64,000 bases of DNA, taken from positions 98,609-162,608 of the forward strand of contig JFHF01000014.1 of assembly GCA_000648925.1 (NCBI GenBank). The letters are read 5' to 3'. Position numbers and translations under genes: made by a program. The notes below the pieces were generated by a model that did not search any database, had not been told where the DNA came from, and saw nothing but the letters and a program-made list of their open reading frames with translations. This DNA is from Caballeronia jiangsuensis (lineage in GTDB: Bacteria; Pseudomonadota; Gammaproteobacteria; Burkholderiales; Burkholderiaceae). Positions 47,182 through 56,440 of this stretch are shown piece after piece. Numbering within the stretch: position 1 is the first letter of the stretch; every line of letters begins with the position of its first letter.

Positions 47182-48477
47182 TCAACTTTCGGACACGTCG
47201 CCGGTATATTCGTATGCGACGGTGCCCTTCGGATGTTTGAACCAACCTGGGTCTCGATAGTCATTCCGAGCCAAGCCCTCGCGGACCTTAACGACGGTAA
47301 ACATGCCGCCCATTTCGAGCGGTCCGAACGGACCTGTTCCGGTCATCATGGGTAGTGTGTTATCGGGCAAGGGCATCTCCATTTCCCCCATGGCGCCGCC
47401 GGCGCTTCCCATTGCCATGTAGTCCGGCACGAGCTTGTTGATACGCTTTGCCAAGTCCTTCTGTTGCACCCCAATCAGGTTTGGAACCTGGTGGCCCATG
47501 GCATTCATCGTGTGATGTGATTTGTGGCAATGAAATGCCCAATCGCCGGGTCGATTCGCCGTAAATTCAATGGCGCGCATCTGTCCAACGGCCACGTCCG
47601 CAGTTACTTCCGGCCAACGAGCGGCAGTCGGTATCCAGCCCCCGTCCGTGCCCGCCACTTCAAAGTGGTAGCCATGCAGGTGAATCGGGTGATTGGTCAT
47701 CGTGAGGTTGCCGAACCGGATACGAACGCGGTCTCCCATACGTACCGGCAACGGGTCAATGCCGGGAAAAACCCGGGAATTCCACGTCCACATGTTGAAG
47801 TCGGTCATTTCATTGACGCGAGGAGTAAAGCTTCCCGGGTCAATGTCATACGCCGACATCAGGAACACGAAATCGCGGTCGACGCGCATGACGTTCGGGT
47901 CCTTTGGGTGGACGATGAAGGTGCCCATCATGCCCATCGCCATTTGCACCATCTCGTCGGCGTGCGGGTGATACATAAACGTGCCGTGTTTCTCAAGTTG
48001 AAACTCGTACACGAAGGTCTTTCCTGGCGGGATATGCGGTTGAGTCAGCCCTCCGACACCATCCATACCGGACGGCAGCAACATTCCATGCCAATGCACA
48101 GTGGTGTGCTCGGGCAGCTTGTTGGTCACGAAGACGCGAACTTTGTCGCCTTCAACCGCTTCGATGGTCGGACCTGGGGATTGACCGTTATAGCCCCAGA
48201 GATTCGCTTTCATGCCAGGGGCCATTTCGCGCACGACCGGCTCGGCAGTCAGATGGAATTCCTTCCAGCCGTTCTTCATGCGCCATGGCAGCGACCACCC
48301 GTTCAGAGTCATCACTGGCGTGTAGGGGCGCCCGTTCGGCGGCAACAGCGGAGGTTGCATGTTGACGTTCGTTGTCGTTGGCGCTTCTGGCAACGACGCT
48401 GCTCCGGCCTTGCTGACAAGTGCTGCTCCGAGCAGTGCAGCCCCCGAACCGCCGATGAAATTTCGACGTGAAACCAT
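47182..48477 (-). CDS. Multicopper oxidase, second type
   Basis: 431 residues with a Tat-type start (SRRNFIGGSGAALL). Copper motifs: VHWHGMLLPSGMDG, YHPHADE, HPIHLHG and HCHKSHHTMNAMG. A Met-rich stretch near the end (MEMPLPDNTLPMM). It is shorter than CopA, of the CueO/McoP-like group associated with CusF/TolC genes in Burkholderiales. It probably oxidises Cu(I) in the periplasm. It adjoins a TolC gene with no gap. Confidence 0.9.
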   Translation of the reverse strand: MVSRRNFIGGSGAALLGAALVSKAGAASLPEAPTTTNVNMQPPLLPPNGRPYTPVMTLNGWSLPWRMKNGWKEFHLTAEPVVREMAPGMKANLWGYNGQSPGPTIEAVEGDKVRVFVTNKLPEHTTVHWHGMLLPSGMDGVGGLTQPHIPPGKTFVYEFQLEKHGTFMYHPHADEMVQMAMGMMGTFIVHPKDPNVMRVDRDFVFLMSAYDIDPGSFTPRVNEMTDFNMWTWNSRVFPGIDPLPVRMGDRVRIRFGNLTMTNHPIHLHGYHFEVAGTDGGWIPTAARWPEVTADVAVGQMRAIEFTANRPGDWAFHCHKSHHTMNAMGHQVPNLIGVQQKDLAKRINKLVPDYMAMGSAGGAMGEMEMPLPDNTLPMMTGTGPFGPLEMGGMFTVVKVREGLARNDYRDPGWFKHPKGTVAYEYTGDVSES

Positions 48478-49911
48478 TTATTTACCTTCAGAATTTGAGG
48501 ACGATGCGGGCTGTATCGAAGGCGTGGACTGAGAATGAGCCACGGCGGGGGTGGGGAGACGTCCGCCGACTGCTTGTTGCAAGTCAGTCTCCGCAATCCA
48601 ATAGTTCTTCAGCGCCTCGATATAGCTGTTGACGGCACCCACCTGTTCACGAGAATCCACCAGCAATTCGAAAACGCTCGCGAGCATGCCGTTGTAGCGA
48701 AGCATTAGCTCGTCCGAAATCGTCTTGCGTAGCGGCACGACTTCGTCACGATAGTGCTTGGCCACGTCGTATTCGGTCACGTAGCCTGAGTAAGACTCGC
48801 GGACCTCTGAGCGGGCGTTCACAGCGGTTTCCGCCAAGCGGTTCGCCGATTGCATGTAGATTGCTTGGGCCCGCGCGACCTTCGAACCGCCCCAGTCGAA
48901 AATGGGGATTTCGACGCTAATCTCATAGCCGTGCTCGTGTCCCTTATCCGTCTCGAAGTTATTGAGAATTCCAACGTCGAGTGCGTTAATGAAGCGTGTT
49001 GCCTTGGTCAAACCTAAGGAAGTGGCCACGCTCTGTGTCTGCAGCTTTGCCGCTTGGATGTCGAGACGGTTTTGCATGGCAAAGCCTTCCAGGTCATTCA
49101 ATTCCGGGCGAGACTTCGGAAGGTCCGGCAATCGCTCAGGAAGCTGGTACTGAGTACCTGAACCCCAGAGACCCATGACGCGAGTTAGCTTCTCGCGCGA
49201 CGAAACACTCTCCTGACGCGTCTTCGCCAGTTGGGCCGCCGATTCGGCGTAAAACGCCTGCTCTCGCGCGTAGTCCAGCTTGCTGAAGTTGCCTGCCTGT
49301 TGCATTCGCTGCGCAAGTTCTGCAGCCGCCTCCGCCGAATCTTTGACTTGCTCAGCGTAGGCAACCGACTGCTGAGCAGCCACGGCAGTGACGTAAGCGC
49401 GCCGAGCGTCAGCGGCGACTTTGAGCATGGCGTCGGCCGTTAGCAATTTCGTTTGTTCAAAACGACGGCTTTCGATTCGAGTCGCGAGCGGGAGCGTGAA
49501 GATGCTCAGGATGCCCATTGAAAACGTGCGGCCGATGCTCAAATCGTTGCTAGAGTGCGTCCGACTGAAAGTGAAACCAGGATTGGGCAATCTGTTTGCC
49601 TGCACAAGGTCCGCTTCGGAGATGCCGAGCTCGCCGTACGAGGCCTGCAGTCCGCGATTGTTCAGAAGCGCAAGCTGTACTGCATCGTCCATAGTCAGGG
49701 GCTTGGCCAAGAGCTCCTTAGTCCGCGTGAAAACCGCATTGCGGTCGTCCTCAGTCTTCACGACAACAGCGTCTTTGCCCAGTCGCTCAGACGCGACCCC
49801 AGAGACAGTGTTAAAGCCGCCGTCCTTAGAAAAAGTCGTACAGCCGGCGAGCACTGCGACGACGCTTATGGTCGTCACTAGACGGCCAGCAGGAAGAAAG
49901 CGCTGGTTCAT
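48478..49911 (-). CDS. TolC-family outer-membrane efflux lipoprotein
   Basis: 477 residues with a lipobox (VLAGCTTF). Typical OEP helices: LTMDDAVQLALLNNRGLQAS, YGELGISEADLVQANRLPNP, and in the second repeat AVNARSEVRESYSGYVTEYD. It lacks an adjacent RND pump and periplasmic adaptor and instead sits with a multicopper oxidase and Met/His-rich protein, a recurrent copper gene set. It overlaps the next upstream gene by four bases. Confidence 0.88.
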   Translation of the reverse strand: MNQRFLPAGRLVTTISVVAVLAGCTTFSKDGGFNTVSGVASERLGKDAVVVKTEDDRNAVFTRTKELLAKPLTMDDAVQLALLNNRGLQASYGELGISEADLVQANRLPNPGFTFSRTHSSNDLSIGRTFSMGILSIFTLPLATRIESRRFEQTKLLTADAMLKVAADARRAYVTAVAAQQSVAYAEQVKDSAEAAAELAQRMQQAGNFSKLDYAREQAFYAESAAQLAKTRQESVSSREKLTRVMGLWGSGTQYQLPERLPDLPKSRPELNDLEGFAMQNRLDIQAAKLQTQSVATSLGLTKATRFINALDVGILNNFETDKGHEHGYEISVEIPIFDWGGSKVARAQAIYMQSANRLAETAVNARSEVRESYSGYVTEYDVAKHYRDEVVPLRKTISDELMLRYNGMLASVFELLVDSREQVGAVNSYIEALKNYWIAETDLQQAVGGRLPTPAVAHSQSTPSIQPASSSNSEGK

Positions 49912-50363
49912 TCGTGGGTGCCCTCGTGTTTCGGATGTGGATTTTTGTTGTCACGAGCCGCATCCGGATGGCCGACAGTGGCAGACATCGCGGGCGTCTG
50001 TGAATGGTCCATTCCGGCCATGCCGTCGTGGCTCATCTGAGCTTTTACGTTCCCATGCGCCGCGCCCTTTGTAGGGCTGGGAGCAGCAGTAGATGGTGAA
50101 GTCTGAGAATGGTCCATCTCTCCCATGCCGGACATGCCGTCCGGTCTAGATTTTTTTGGAGATGGAGCTACCGCATTGTTGAGCTCGCGCCAAGAGCCAA
50201 CCGGCTTGTCTTTGAACGATTGATAGGAACCGACTATTGGCGGAACACTCGCAGATGGCACCGAGGCTGCGGCGTCCGTAGGGTCGGGAAGGGATGGCTT
50301 TTCGCTCGCAAACGACGGCATCGCCGCCGCCGCAGTGAGCAGCGCCGTTAGAATAATTCGCAT
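49908..50363 (-). CDS. Met/His-rich periplasmic protein
   Basis: 151 residues from the ATG at 50363. Signal peptide ending SFASE, then a Pro/Ser/Ala-rich chain with repeated MSGMGEMDHSQT and MAGMDHSQTPAMS blocks and a His-rich end. Such GMDHS blocks are copper ligands in other copper-cluster proteins. No catalytic domain. It is the first gene of the run with TolC and the oxidase. Confidence 0.75.
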   Translation of the reverse strand: MRIILTALLTAAAAMPSFASEKPSLPDPTDAAASVPSASVPPIVGSYQSFKDKPVGSWRELNNAVAPSPKKSRPDGMSGMGEMDHSQTSPSTAAPSPTKGAAHGNVKAQMSHDGMAGMDHSQTPAMSATVGHPDAARDNKNPHPKHEGTHE

Positions 50364-50454
50364 CAGAGTTTTCTCGACGTCAGTCAACCGTCCACAAAGA
50401 ATCGCGGCCGGAACAAGGGTGCGTCACGCCCATGGGCGGGCGGGACGGCTCGAC

Positions 50455-50862
50455 TTAAACGAGGAGAGCGCGGGGGGGACGTTCAATGCCACCCGTCAGA
50501 AAACTGGCAGCGCGAAGGGGCGGTGGCGTAGGTGCTGCCTGATGAGATAGTTCGACGGGTGTCGCGACGACAGCTACTGGCGGCAGAGCACTTCCAAAGC
50601 AGCACGACACGCAGACACTGCAGTGCCCACTTCCGTGATTGTGTGAGCCGTCATGCGAATCGTGATGATGTTGGGCGGAGTCGATGGCGGCGACGGAGTC
50701 CGACGCTGCGCCGAACAAGTGAGTTGCATGGCGATGAGTAACGGACGAAACCCCTCCACCGGTCCGCGACAATTCGCAGCTCAGCGGTGCGCCCGCGAAT
50801 GCACGAGCCGACAGGCTCAGCATCAGCAGAACGACAGTAAGGAATTTGCGCCAGTTAGTCAT
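50455..50862 (-). CDS. Secreted His/Cys-rich protein
   Basis: 135 residues from the ATG at 50862. Signal peptide (FLTVVLLMLSLSARAFAGA), His-rich middle (HHHDSHDGSHNHGSGH) and Cys triplet CSVCVSCC. It is probably a periplasmic metal-binding protein. It is divergent from copR. Confidence 0.7.
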   Translation of the reverse strand: MTNWRKFLTVVLLMLSLSARAFAGAPLSCELSRTGGGVSSVTHRHATHLFGAASDSVAAIDSAQHHHDSHDGSHNHGSGHCSVCVSCCFGSALPPVAVVATPVELSHQAAPTPPPLRAASFLTGGIERPPRALLV

Positions 50863-51001
50863 GAGGCAGAGTCTAGCACGCGGGTTTATACCCGTTGTAA
50901 GGTACGACGGATTGTTGACGGCACGATACACAGCCGACCATGACGCGACGGTGGCTCGAACATGACCGCGCTGTAATGGCGGACTCGAAAATTACACGAA
51001 T

Positions 51002-51017
51002 GTCATTTTCTCGTCAT
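51002..51017 (+). promoter_or_regulatory. Candidate CopR box (copRS)
   Basis: GTCATT-TTCTC-GTCAT, about 60 bases upstream of the copR start, between copR and the divergent His/Cys-rich gene. It may give autoregulation and control both directions. Confidence 0.6.
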
Positions 51018-51077
51018 GTATTTGAATGGCAGCGATTGCTAATCTTACCGATGCTCTTTGCGATTGAAAGGCTCGAT

Positions 51078-51749
51078 ATGCGCATACTCCTTGTGGAAGA
51101 CGAACAAAAAATGACCTCCTACCTGCACAAGGGGTTGACGGAGGCGAGCTTTAACGTAGACGTTGCGGCCAACGGGAAGGACGGTCTGTTCCTCGCGTTG
51201 CATGAAGACTTTGATATTGTCGTTCTCGATGTGATGCTCCCGCAATTGGACGGCTTCGAAGTGCTTCGCCGGTTGCGGCAGCAAAAATCGACACCAGTGC
51301 TGCTTCTCACTGCACGTGACACCGTGGAGGACAAGGTCAAGGGACTCGAGTTAGGAGCCGACGACTATCTTTCAAAACCATTCGCCTATGCGGAGTTCTT
51401 GGCACGCGTTAAGTCTTTGCTTCGACGCTCGCCGCGCGGAGTGCGCGACGTAATCAACATCGCTGACCTTGAAATTGAACTTTTCAAGCGACGCGCCCGT
51501 CGTGGGAACGTTCGTATTGATTTGACGGCCCAGGAATTCGCGCTTCTTCAACTGCTGGCCGAGCGCCAAGGAGAGGTGCTGACGCGAACCTTCATCACAT
51601 CCCAACTTTGGGATATGAATTTCGACAGCGACACAAACGTCGTCGATGTTGCCGTTAAGCGCCTGCGGACGAAAATCGACGCCCCTTTTGAACGAAAACT
51701 TCTCCACACAGTGCGCGGAATGGGCTATGTATTGGAGGAGCGCACGTGA
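51078..51749 (+). CDS. copR: Copper response regulator CopR (OmpR/PhoB family)
   Basis: 223 residues from the ATG at 51078 ([12 protein letters not shown]); the longer frame upstream is not family-like. Receiver domain with DE pair, [12 protein letters not shown] and the Lys in [10 protein letters not shown], then a winged-helix output domain ([35 protein letters not shown]). It belongs to the CopR/IrlR/CusR metal regulators. The stop overlaps the copS start. Confidence 0.92.
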   Translation: MRILLVEDEQKMTSYLHKGLTEASFNVDVAANGKDGLFLALHEDFDIVVLDVMLPQLDGFEVLRRLRQQKSTPVLLLTARDTVEDKVKGLELGADDYLSKPFAYAEFLARVKSLLRRSPRGVRDVINIADLEIELFKRRARRGNVRIDLTAQEFALLQLLAERQGEVLTRTFITSQLWDMNFDSDTNVVDVAVKRLRTKIDAPFERKLLHTVRGMGYVLEERT

Positions 51750-53170
51750 AAAAGGATGGGCAGCATTATTCACTGTCCGGGCGTCTTGCCCTCGCGTTCC
51801 TCGCCGTAGCAGCAATAGTATTCGCCTTAATGGGCGCGTTTCTCTATACGTCATTGTCCTCAGAGCTTCAGCGGCGCGATGACATCGAAATTGATGGAAA
51901 ACTTAGTCAGTTTCTGCAGCTTATTCACAGCGCTGGGACAGTCTCGGGTGTCCGCGATGCCAGCAATGTATTTCACGAAATACTGCTATCTCATCCGGGC
52001 GTATATTTGACCGTCCTCGACCGAGCGGGCGCCTTATTAGTCCAACATCCAGAAACTTCGGGCGGAAATCTGTTGTCCGCTTACGAGCCGCGACGACTTC
52101 AGCGCCTCCCATACACCTGCTTGCCCAAGTCGATTGGGTCCGCGAGGTGCATTTTTTCAAGTGAGACTCTGCCTTCAGGAGAGACCGTGCGCATCCTTCT
52201 AGCCCGCAGCGCTTCCGACAGAGAGTCGCTGCTAGCTAGTTACCGTTTGGACGTTTGGGCTGCGGCGGCAATTGGTTCGGCGCTGGTTGGGCTTCTCGGC
52301 TATCTAGTGGCGAGGCGCGGACTGACGCCGGTGAAGAGTATCGGGCGCCAGGCATCTCGAATCGAGGCGAACAACTTAAGCGAACGCCTCAATATTGAGC
52401 GCGGGCCGGCCGAATTAAATGATATAGCACTCTCTGTAAATCGCATGCTGGACCGCTTGGAACGCGCGTTCGTCCGATTGTCGCAATTTTCGTCGGACCT
52501 CGCCCACGACATGCGTACGCCGCTCGCGAACGTTATAAGCTCTTCCCAAATCACGCTATCCAAGACCCGGAGCGTTGAGGAATATGAAGCGGTTCTCGAC
52601 TCCAACATCGAAGAGTGCGAGCGGCTCCAGCGCATGATTGGGAATATGTTGTTCCTTGCTCGGACCGATAACGCCAAACAAGCTATCACGATGGTCGATG
52701 TAGACATCGCTTCCGAGCTTCGCCGACTTGCGTCCTACTTTGACGGTCTAGCCGAGGAACGCGGTACTTTGTTACGCGTTCACGGCGACGGCACAATCCG
52801 CGCCGATACAACCATGTTTCGACGAGCAGTCAGTAATCTTGTAAGCAATGCCTTGGACCATGCTGCTCCCGGTTCCACCATCGAGTTGCGCGGTTCCGAG
52901 GGGCGCGGTTATACCGCGGTCTCCGTTACTAACGAAGGCGTCGAAATACCCGCCTCGGATGTCGAGAAGATATTCGACCGATTCTATCGGTTAGACCCAG
53001 CACGACACGAGTCCGGAAAAAATGCGGGTTTGGGCCTGGCCATCGTCAAATCTATTATGGAACTTCACCGAGGCAAAATTGACGTGCAAAGTGCCGCTGG
53101 GCGAACGACCTTTGTTTTATATTTCCCAACGAGCGATTCTGCTGCAACCAATGAGGCCATCACAGTTTGA
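51746..53170 (+). CDS. copS: Copper sensor histidine kinase CopS
   Basis: 474 residues from a GTG that overlaps the copR stop. Two membrane segments flank a periplasmic sensing domain (about residues 40-165) typical of heavy-metal sensor kinases; then HAMP, the His box [20 protein letters not shown] and an ATPase domain with the N, G1 and G2 boxes ([24 protein letters not shown]). It phosphorylates CopR in response to periplasmic metal. Confidence 0.92.
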   Translation: MKKDGQHYSLSGRLALAFLAVAAIVFALMGAFLYTSLSSELQRRDDIEIDGKLSQFLQLIHSAGTVSGVRDASNVFHEILLSHPGVYLTVLDRAGALLVQHPETSGGNLLSAYEPRRLQRLPYTCLPKSIGSARCIFSSETLPSGETVRILLARSASDRESLLASYRLDVWAAAAIGSALVGLLGYLVARRGLTPVKSIGRQASRIEANNLSERLNIERGPAELNDIALSVNRMLDRLERAFVRLSQFSSDLAHDMRTPLANVISSSQITLSKTRSVEEYEAVLDSNIEECERLQRMIGNMLFLARTDNAKQAITMVDVDIASELRRLASYFDGLAEERGTLLRVHGDGTIRADTTMFRRAVSNLVSNALDHAAPGSTIELRGSEGRGYTAVSVTNEGVEIPASDVEKIFDRFYRLDPARHESGKNAGLGLAIVKSIMELHRGKIDVQSAAGRTTFVLYFPTSDSAATNEAITV

Positions 53171-53202
53171 CGTCCTCCCGACCTGAGGGCAAGCTTTCCC
53201 GG
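53170..53202 (-). mobile_element. Solitary IS200/IS605-like right-end hairpin
   Basis: GACGTCCTCCCGACCTGAGG...TTTCCCGG resembles, on the minus strand, the hairpin that closes tnpB in the 16.7 kb remnant. No transposase gene is attached. Weak evidence by pattern only. Confidence 0.3.
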
Positions 53203-53344
53203 CGCTAATCGGATGAAAAGTGGCAAGGCGAGCGGCTAATCCCGAGAGAGGAGCCAAGTAATCAGTTATTGAATCGACGATGTTAGCGCGGAGCGCCCTG
53301 CACAGGACGCGTCCGGCATCTCGCTTTCCGGGCCCTTTTCTCGG

Positions 53345-53764
53345 TCAGTCCTGCGAGAACCTTTTCCCGAGGAAGTCTATAGTGACCAACTTCCCATCCA
53401 TCTCTCCCATCCCCGGGGAATTCACCGGCATTCCGGGCGCGGAGACACCGTGCACCGCTCGTTGAGCGACTAGCTTTTTTATAGCCGAGGCAGGCACGTG
53501 GCCTTCAATGACTTGATTCGTGCCGCTCACGACGGCGGTATGGCAGGAACGCATCGAGGTCGGGACCCCTAGCCGGTCCTTCACCGACTGAAGGTCGTTT
53601 GTATCAACGACGTTGGTCACAAAGCCGGCGGTCCTGACATGCTTCACCCAACCCTCGCAACAGCCACAATCAGGGCTTTTATATATCGTGACCGCTGTAG
53701 CTGCGGCCTGAGCTATGGGCGTTCCAAACATAAAAGCCGCGGTGATACAAAGACATTTCATCAT
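53345..53764 (-). CDS. DUF411 metal-binding protein
   Basis: 139 residues from the ATG at 53764 (the next codon is also ATG). Signal peptide, then VTIYKSPDCGCCEGWVKHVR with the CGCC motif, VPTSMRSCHTAVV with the conserved Cys-His, and VIEGHVPASAIKKLVAQ, all standard for DUF411. These small periplasmic thioredoxin-like proteins occur in copper clusters. A Met near the end fits copper binding. Confidence 0.9.
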   Translation of the reverse strand: MMKCLCITAAFMFGTPIAQAAATAVTIYKSPDCGCCEGWVKHVRTAGFVTNVVDTNDLQSVKDRLGVPTSMRSCHTAVVSGTNQVIEGHVPASAIKKLVAQRAVHGVSAPGMPVNSPGMGEMDGKLVTIDFLGKRFSQD

Positions 53765-53854
53765 TGCTTTCAAAAATCCGAACGGGTTTCCAGAAAGCAT
53801 AATATCGGAACTGCTAGAACAACGACACCTTGCATCAGCGACGTTGCGTCGCAC

Positions 53855-54249
53855 CCGGTCAATTGCAGTTGAACCAGGCTTCTATATACAGAGAGGACAC
53901 AATACAGGGCGATGCGGCTTTCCCTTGTTTCCACTGTCACCCATGGGTTCGTTCATGCGCCCTAGGGCGCTTTGCTTTTCGCCACATTAGACCGCTCTAG
54001 TTTTTCTCGGAACGGGCCCGGTTATTCACATCAAGCGCGAGAAGGTTTTTCAATTATCACAGCGGAAATTTGGGTAGCAACCGTCGCTTCCATCGTTAGC
54101 TTTTTCTCCTTTTGAGTATCGAGGCGTCAGTAAAGGCAAGATTAAAATTAAATGACGCTTTTATCATCTTCGGGTCATTGCGATGCAGCGTCGAGCATGT
54201 ACACTGAACTGAAGGGCTAAGATTGCTTCTCGTCGACGGAAGGAATGCG
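53855..54249. other. Intergenic region
   Basis: No gene supported. The AT-rich part 54010-54200 probably contains the promoter of the DUF4148 gene at 54250. Confidence 0.4.
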
Positions 54250-54525
54250 ATGAAACTCATTGTTGCAATCGCGACGTTCGTGCTGCTGACAGTAGGTGTC
54301 GTTGCTGTAGCAAATGGCGAGAACGGTCCGTCGAGCCATGGAAAAACGCGAGAGGAAGTTCGGCGGGAACTTGTCCAGGCTTACAAGGATGGCGTATTGC
54401 CCTTTCGACGCTCGGAGTATCCGCCAAGCGCAGCCTCCATGAAGAAGAACAAGGAAGCGTACGCCCGCGCTCACCCTGAAAAGGCGTCGAAGCTCGACAC
54501 GCCAACCAAAACAACTGGTCGATGA
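54250..54525 (+). CDS. DUF4148 domain secreted protein
   Basis: 91 residues from the ATG at 54250, with GGAAGGAATGCG before it. Signal peptide (LIVAIATFVLLTVGVVAVAN), then HGKTREEVRRELVQAYKDGV and SEYPPSAASMKKNKEAY, the DUF4148 core shared with 37150 and 39978. A small periplasmic protein of unknown role. Confidence 0.8.
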   Translation: MKLIVAIATFVLLTVGVVAVANGENGPSSHGKTREEVRRELVQAYKDGVLPFRRSEYPPSAASMKKNKEAYARAHPEKASKLDTPTKTTGR

Positions 54526-54759
54526 ATCCGTTCGTGCTGCGGTCTCAGCACAGCGCATGTCGAGTGGATTTCATCTCATTTAAAAATACGCACCAGCCGC
54601 GATACGCTCCTGTTTTGCTGTTTTCGGCAAGGAGCCTTAATGGGCTCTGCCTACCTACTGCCTCGTTCTGCGTGCGTGTCAATCGGTCATTTCCTGCGAG
54701 ACGAATGGTCTTCGGCGTTCAATCCTCAGACGAAGGCTTTCCTAGACCTGGCTCGAATT

Positions 54760-55155
54760 TGGCCCTCATCGCTTAGTAAAGTGCGGTGCGAGAGGCTGTG
54801 GCGGGCGCAGGGGACCGTTCTCGCCCCGACCCTGTCGTTCCGTCGGGCCCTACGCAATCTCATGTTGATTGACCTTGCGCGCATCTCGGGCGTATCACTC
54901 GAACTCACCGCGTCCGAATCGCCGAAGTTCGCCGTTATTGTGGCGACCAATCAAGGGAACGCGATTGCGGCCGAGCAGCTTGAAATAATCTTTGGGCGCT
55001 TCTACGGCGTGAATGCTTGCGGGCGTGTGAGTTCAGAACACGGGCTTGTTGCTTGCTATGGTAAGCCCATCATGGAAATGCATCGGGCAAGGTGGGCGTC
55101 GCGAGTCCTTCGCACTGTTCTTTCTCCGCGCTGCCAACGAGTGAGTCCGAAGGCG
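54760..55155 (+). pseudogene. Degraded copS-like sensor kinase, C-terminal remnant
   Basis: The frame aligned to CopS shows FRRALRNLMLIDLARISGVS where CopS has [40 protein letters not shown] and GRFYGVNA matching the N/G1 region, and PIMEMHRARWASRV matching [14 protein letters not shown]. The last codons shift frame (ESFALFFLRAANE) and stop at about 55155. The His box and membrane part are missing. It may be the lost partner of the frameshifted regulator at 37916. Confidence 0.75.
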
Positions 55156-55176
55156 TGCGTCATCAGCGGGTGACGC

Positions 55177-55207
55177 TTGACCTTCCCGCGATGGGAAGGT
55201 TCAGCAT
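55177..55207 (+). promoter_or_regulatory. CueR-type promoter/operator for copZ
   Basis: TTGACC (55177-55182), 19-base spacer, CAGCAT (55202-55207). The perfect dyad ACCTTCCC-N5-GGGAAGGT lies at 55180-55200 and is nearly the same as the cueR-copA site. It should place copZ and the two following genes under CueR. Confidence 0.85.
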
Positions 55208-55238
55208 CAAAGTTTCTCTTCAACTGCTGGAGACAGCC

Positions 55239-55439
55239 ATGAAATTCGAAGTCAAAGACATGTCATGTGGCGGGTGTGCGCACGCCATTACACAGGCTAT
55301 CACGCAGGAAGACGCCGCAGCCAGTGTGGCAATCGACGTGAGCGGCAAGGTTGTCGAGGTCGAGTCGACGGCGTCGCAGGAACGCCTCATGGCCGCAATC
55401 GAAGCCGCAGGCTTTCATCCTACGGTGCTCGCTTCATGA
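55239..55439 (+). CDS. copZ: Copper chaperone CopZ
   Basis: 66 residues from the ATG at 55239 (MKFEVKDMSCGGCAHAITQA). A single heavy-metal-associated domain with the CGGC (MSCGGC) Cu(I) site and the ferredoxin-like end AAIEAAGFHPTVL. It carries Cu(I) in the cytoplasm to the CopA ATPase. Its stop overlaps the start of the next gene (ATGA). Confidence 0.92.
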   Translation: MKFEVKDMSCGGCAHAITQAITQEDAAASVAIDVSGKVVEVESTASQERLMAAIEAAGFHPTVLAS

Positions 55440-56419
55440 AGCTGGGCATATCTCAGATTCCGCATACGCTCGGCGCTCTTGCCGTCACGCTGCTCGCGAA
55501 TACGCCCGTCCAGGCAGAGAACGTCATCGTCCTTAACTCGGCGGACGCGAGTGTAAGTCTTATCGACCAGGCGAGCCTGAAGGTCGTTGACACATTTCCA
55601 GTCGGGAAAGAGCCGCACCATCTGATGGCAACACCAGACAATCAGTCTCTGATTGTGGCGAACTCGGTGGGCAATAACCTCGTATTTTTGGACCCAAAGA
55701 CAGGCAAGGCTCAGAGGTGGGTTCCTGACATCGAAGACCCATATCAACTCGGCTTTTCTTACGACCGGAAGTGGTTCGTCACCAATGGACTGCGTCTTGA
55801 CCGCGTGGACATATACCACTACGACGGCAAGAATGTCGTACTGTCCAAACGGGTGCCGCTCTCAAAAATGCCGAGTCATATGATTTTCTCGGCCGACAGC
55901 AAGATTGTCTTTATCACGCTGCAGGAGTCCGGCGAAGTTGCCGCCATCGACCTTGCGACACAGACTGTACTGTGGAAGATGCCTGTCGGCAAAGCGCCGG
56001 CGGGGCTGTGGCTCACGCCCGGCGACAAGTATTTGCTGATTGGCATGACCGGTGCGGACTATGTCGCCGTCATTGACTGGCGTGCGCGCAAAATCGTCAA
56101 GACGATTCACACTGACAGAGGGGCGCACAACTTCCGCTCCCTTGCCGACGGCCAGCATGTGCTCGTGACGAATCGCGTCGGCAATACTATCAGCATCCTC
56201 GACCAGAACACGCTGACCAACGTTGGAACCATCACGGGGTTGCTGCCGGGGCCAGACGACATGGAACTCACGCGCGACCGGCGATACCTGTGGGTGACCT
56301 TTCGCTTCACACGTTACGTTGGCGTCATCGATATGAAAACGCTGAAGCTCGTCAACACCATTAAGGTGGGCAAATCACCTCACGGCATTTACTTCTATAA
56401 CCGCGCACCGCTGATATAG
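55436..56419 (+). CDS. YVTN-type beta-propeller secreted protein
   Basis: 327 residues from the ATG at 55436. Signal peptide ending PVQAE, then about seven blades with the repeat pattern V-x-D-x-x-T-x-K-V-V-x-T-I-x-V-G-x-x-P-H (VVDTFPVGKEPHHLMATPDN and VNTIKVGKSPHGIYFYN). Periplasmic; proteins like this occur in copper and nitrite reductase clusters. No catalytic motif. Translationally coupled to copZ. Confidence 0.85.
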   Translation: MKLGISQIPHTLGALAVTLLANTPVQAENVIVLNSADASVSLIDQASLKVVDTFPVGKEPHHLMATPDNQSLIVANSVGNNLVFLDPKTGKAQRWVPDIEDPYQLGFSYDRKWFVTNGLRLDRVDIYHYDGKNVVLSKRVPLSKMPSHMIFSADSKIVFITLQESGEVAAIDLATQTVLWKMPVGKAPAGLWLTPGDKYLLIGMTGADYVAVIDWRARKIVKTIHTDRGAHNFRSLADGQHVLVTNRVGNTISILDQNTLTNVGTITGLLPGPDDMELTRDRRYLWVTFRFTRYVGVIDMKTLKLVNTIKVGKSPHGIYFYNRAPLI

Positions 56420-56440
56420 GAGCGCGGAAGGGAGCTTGCG

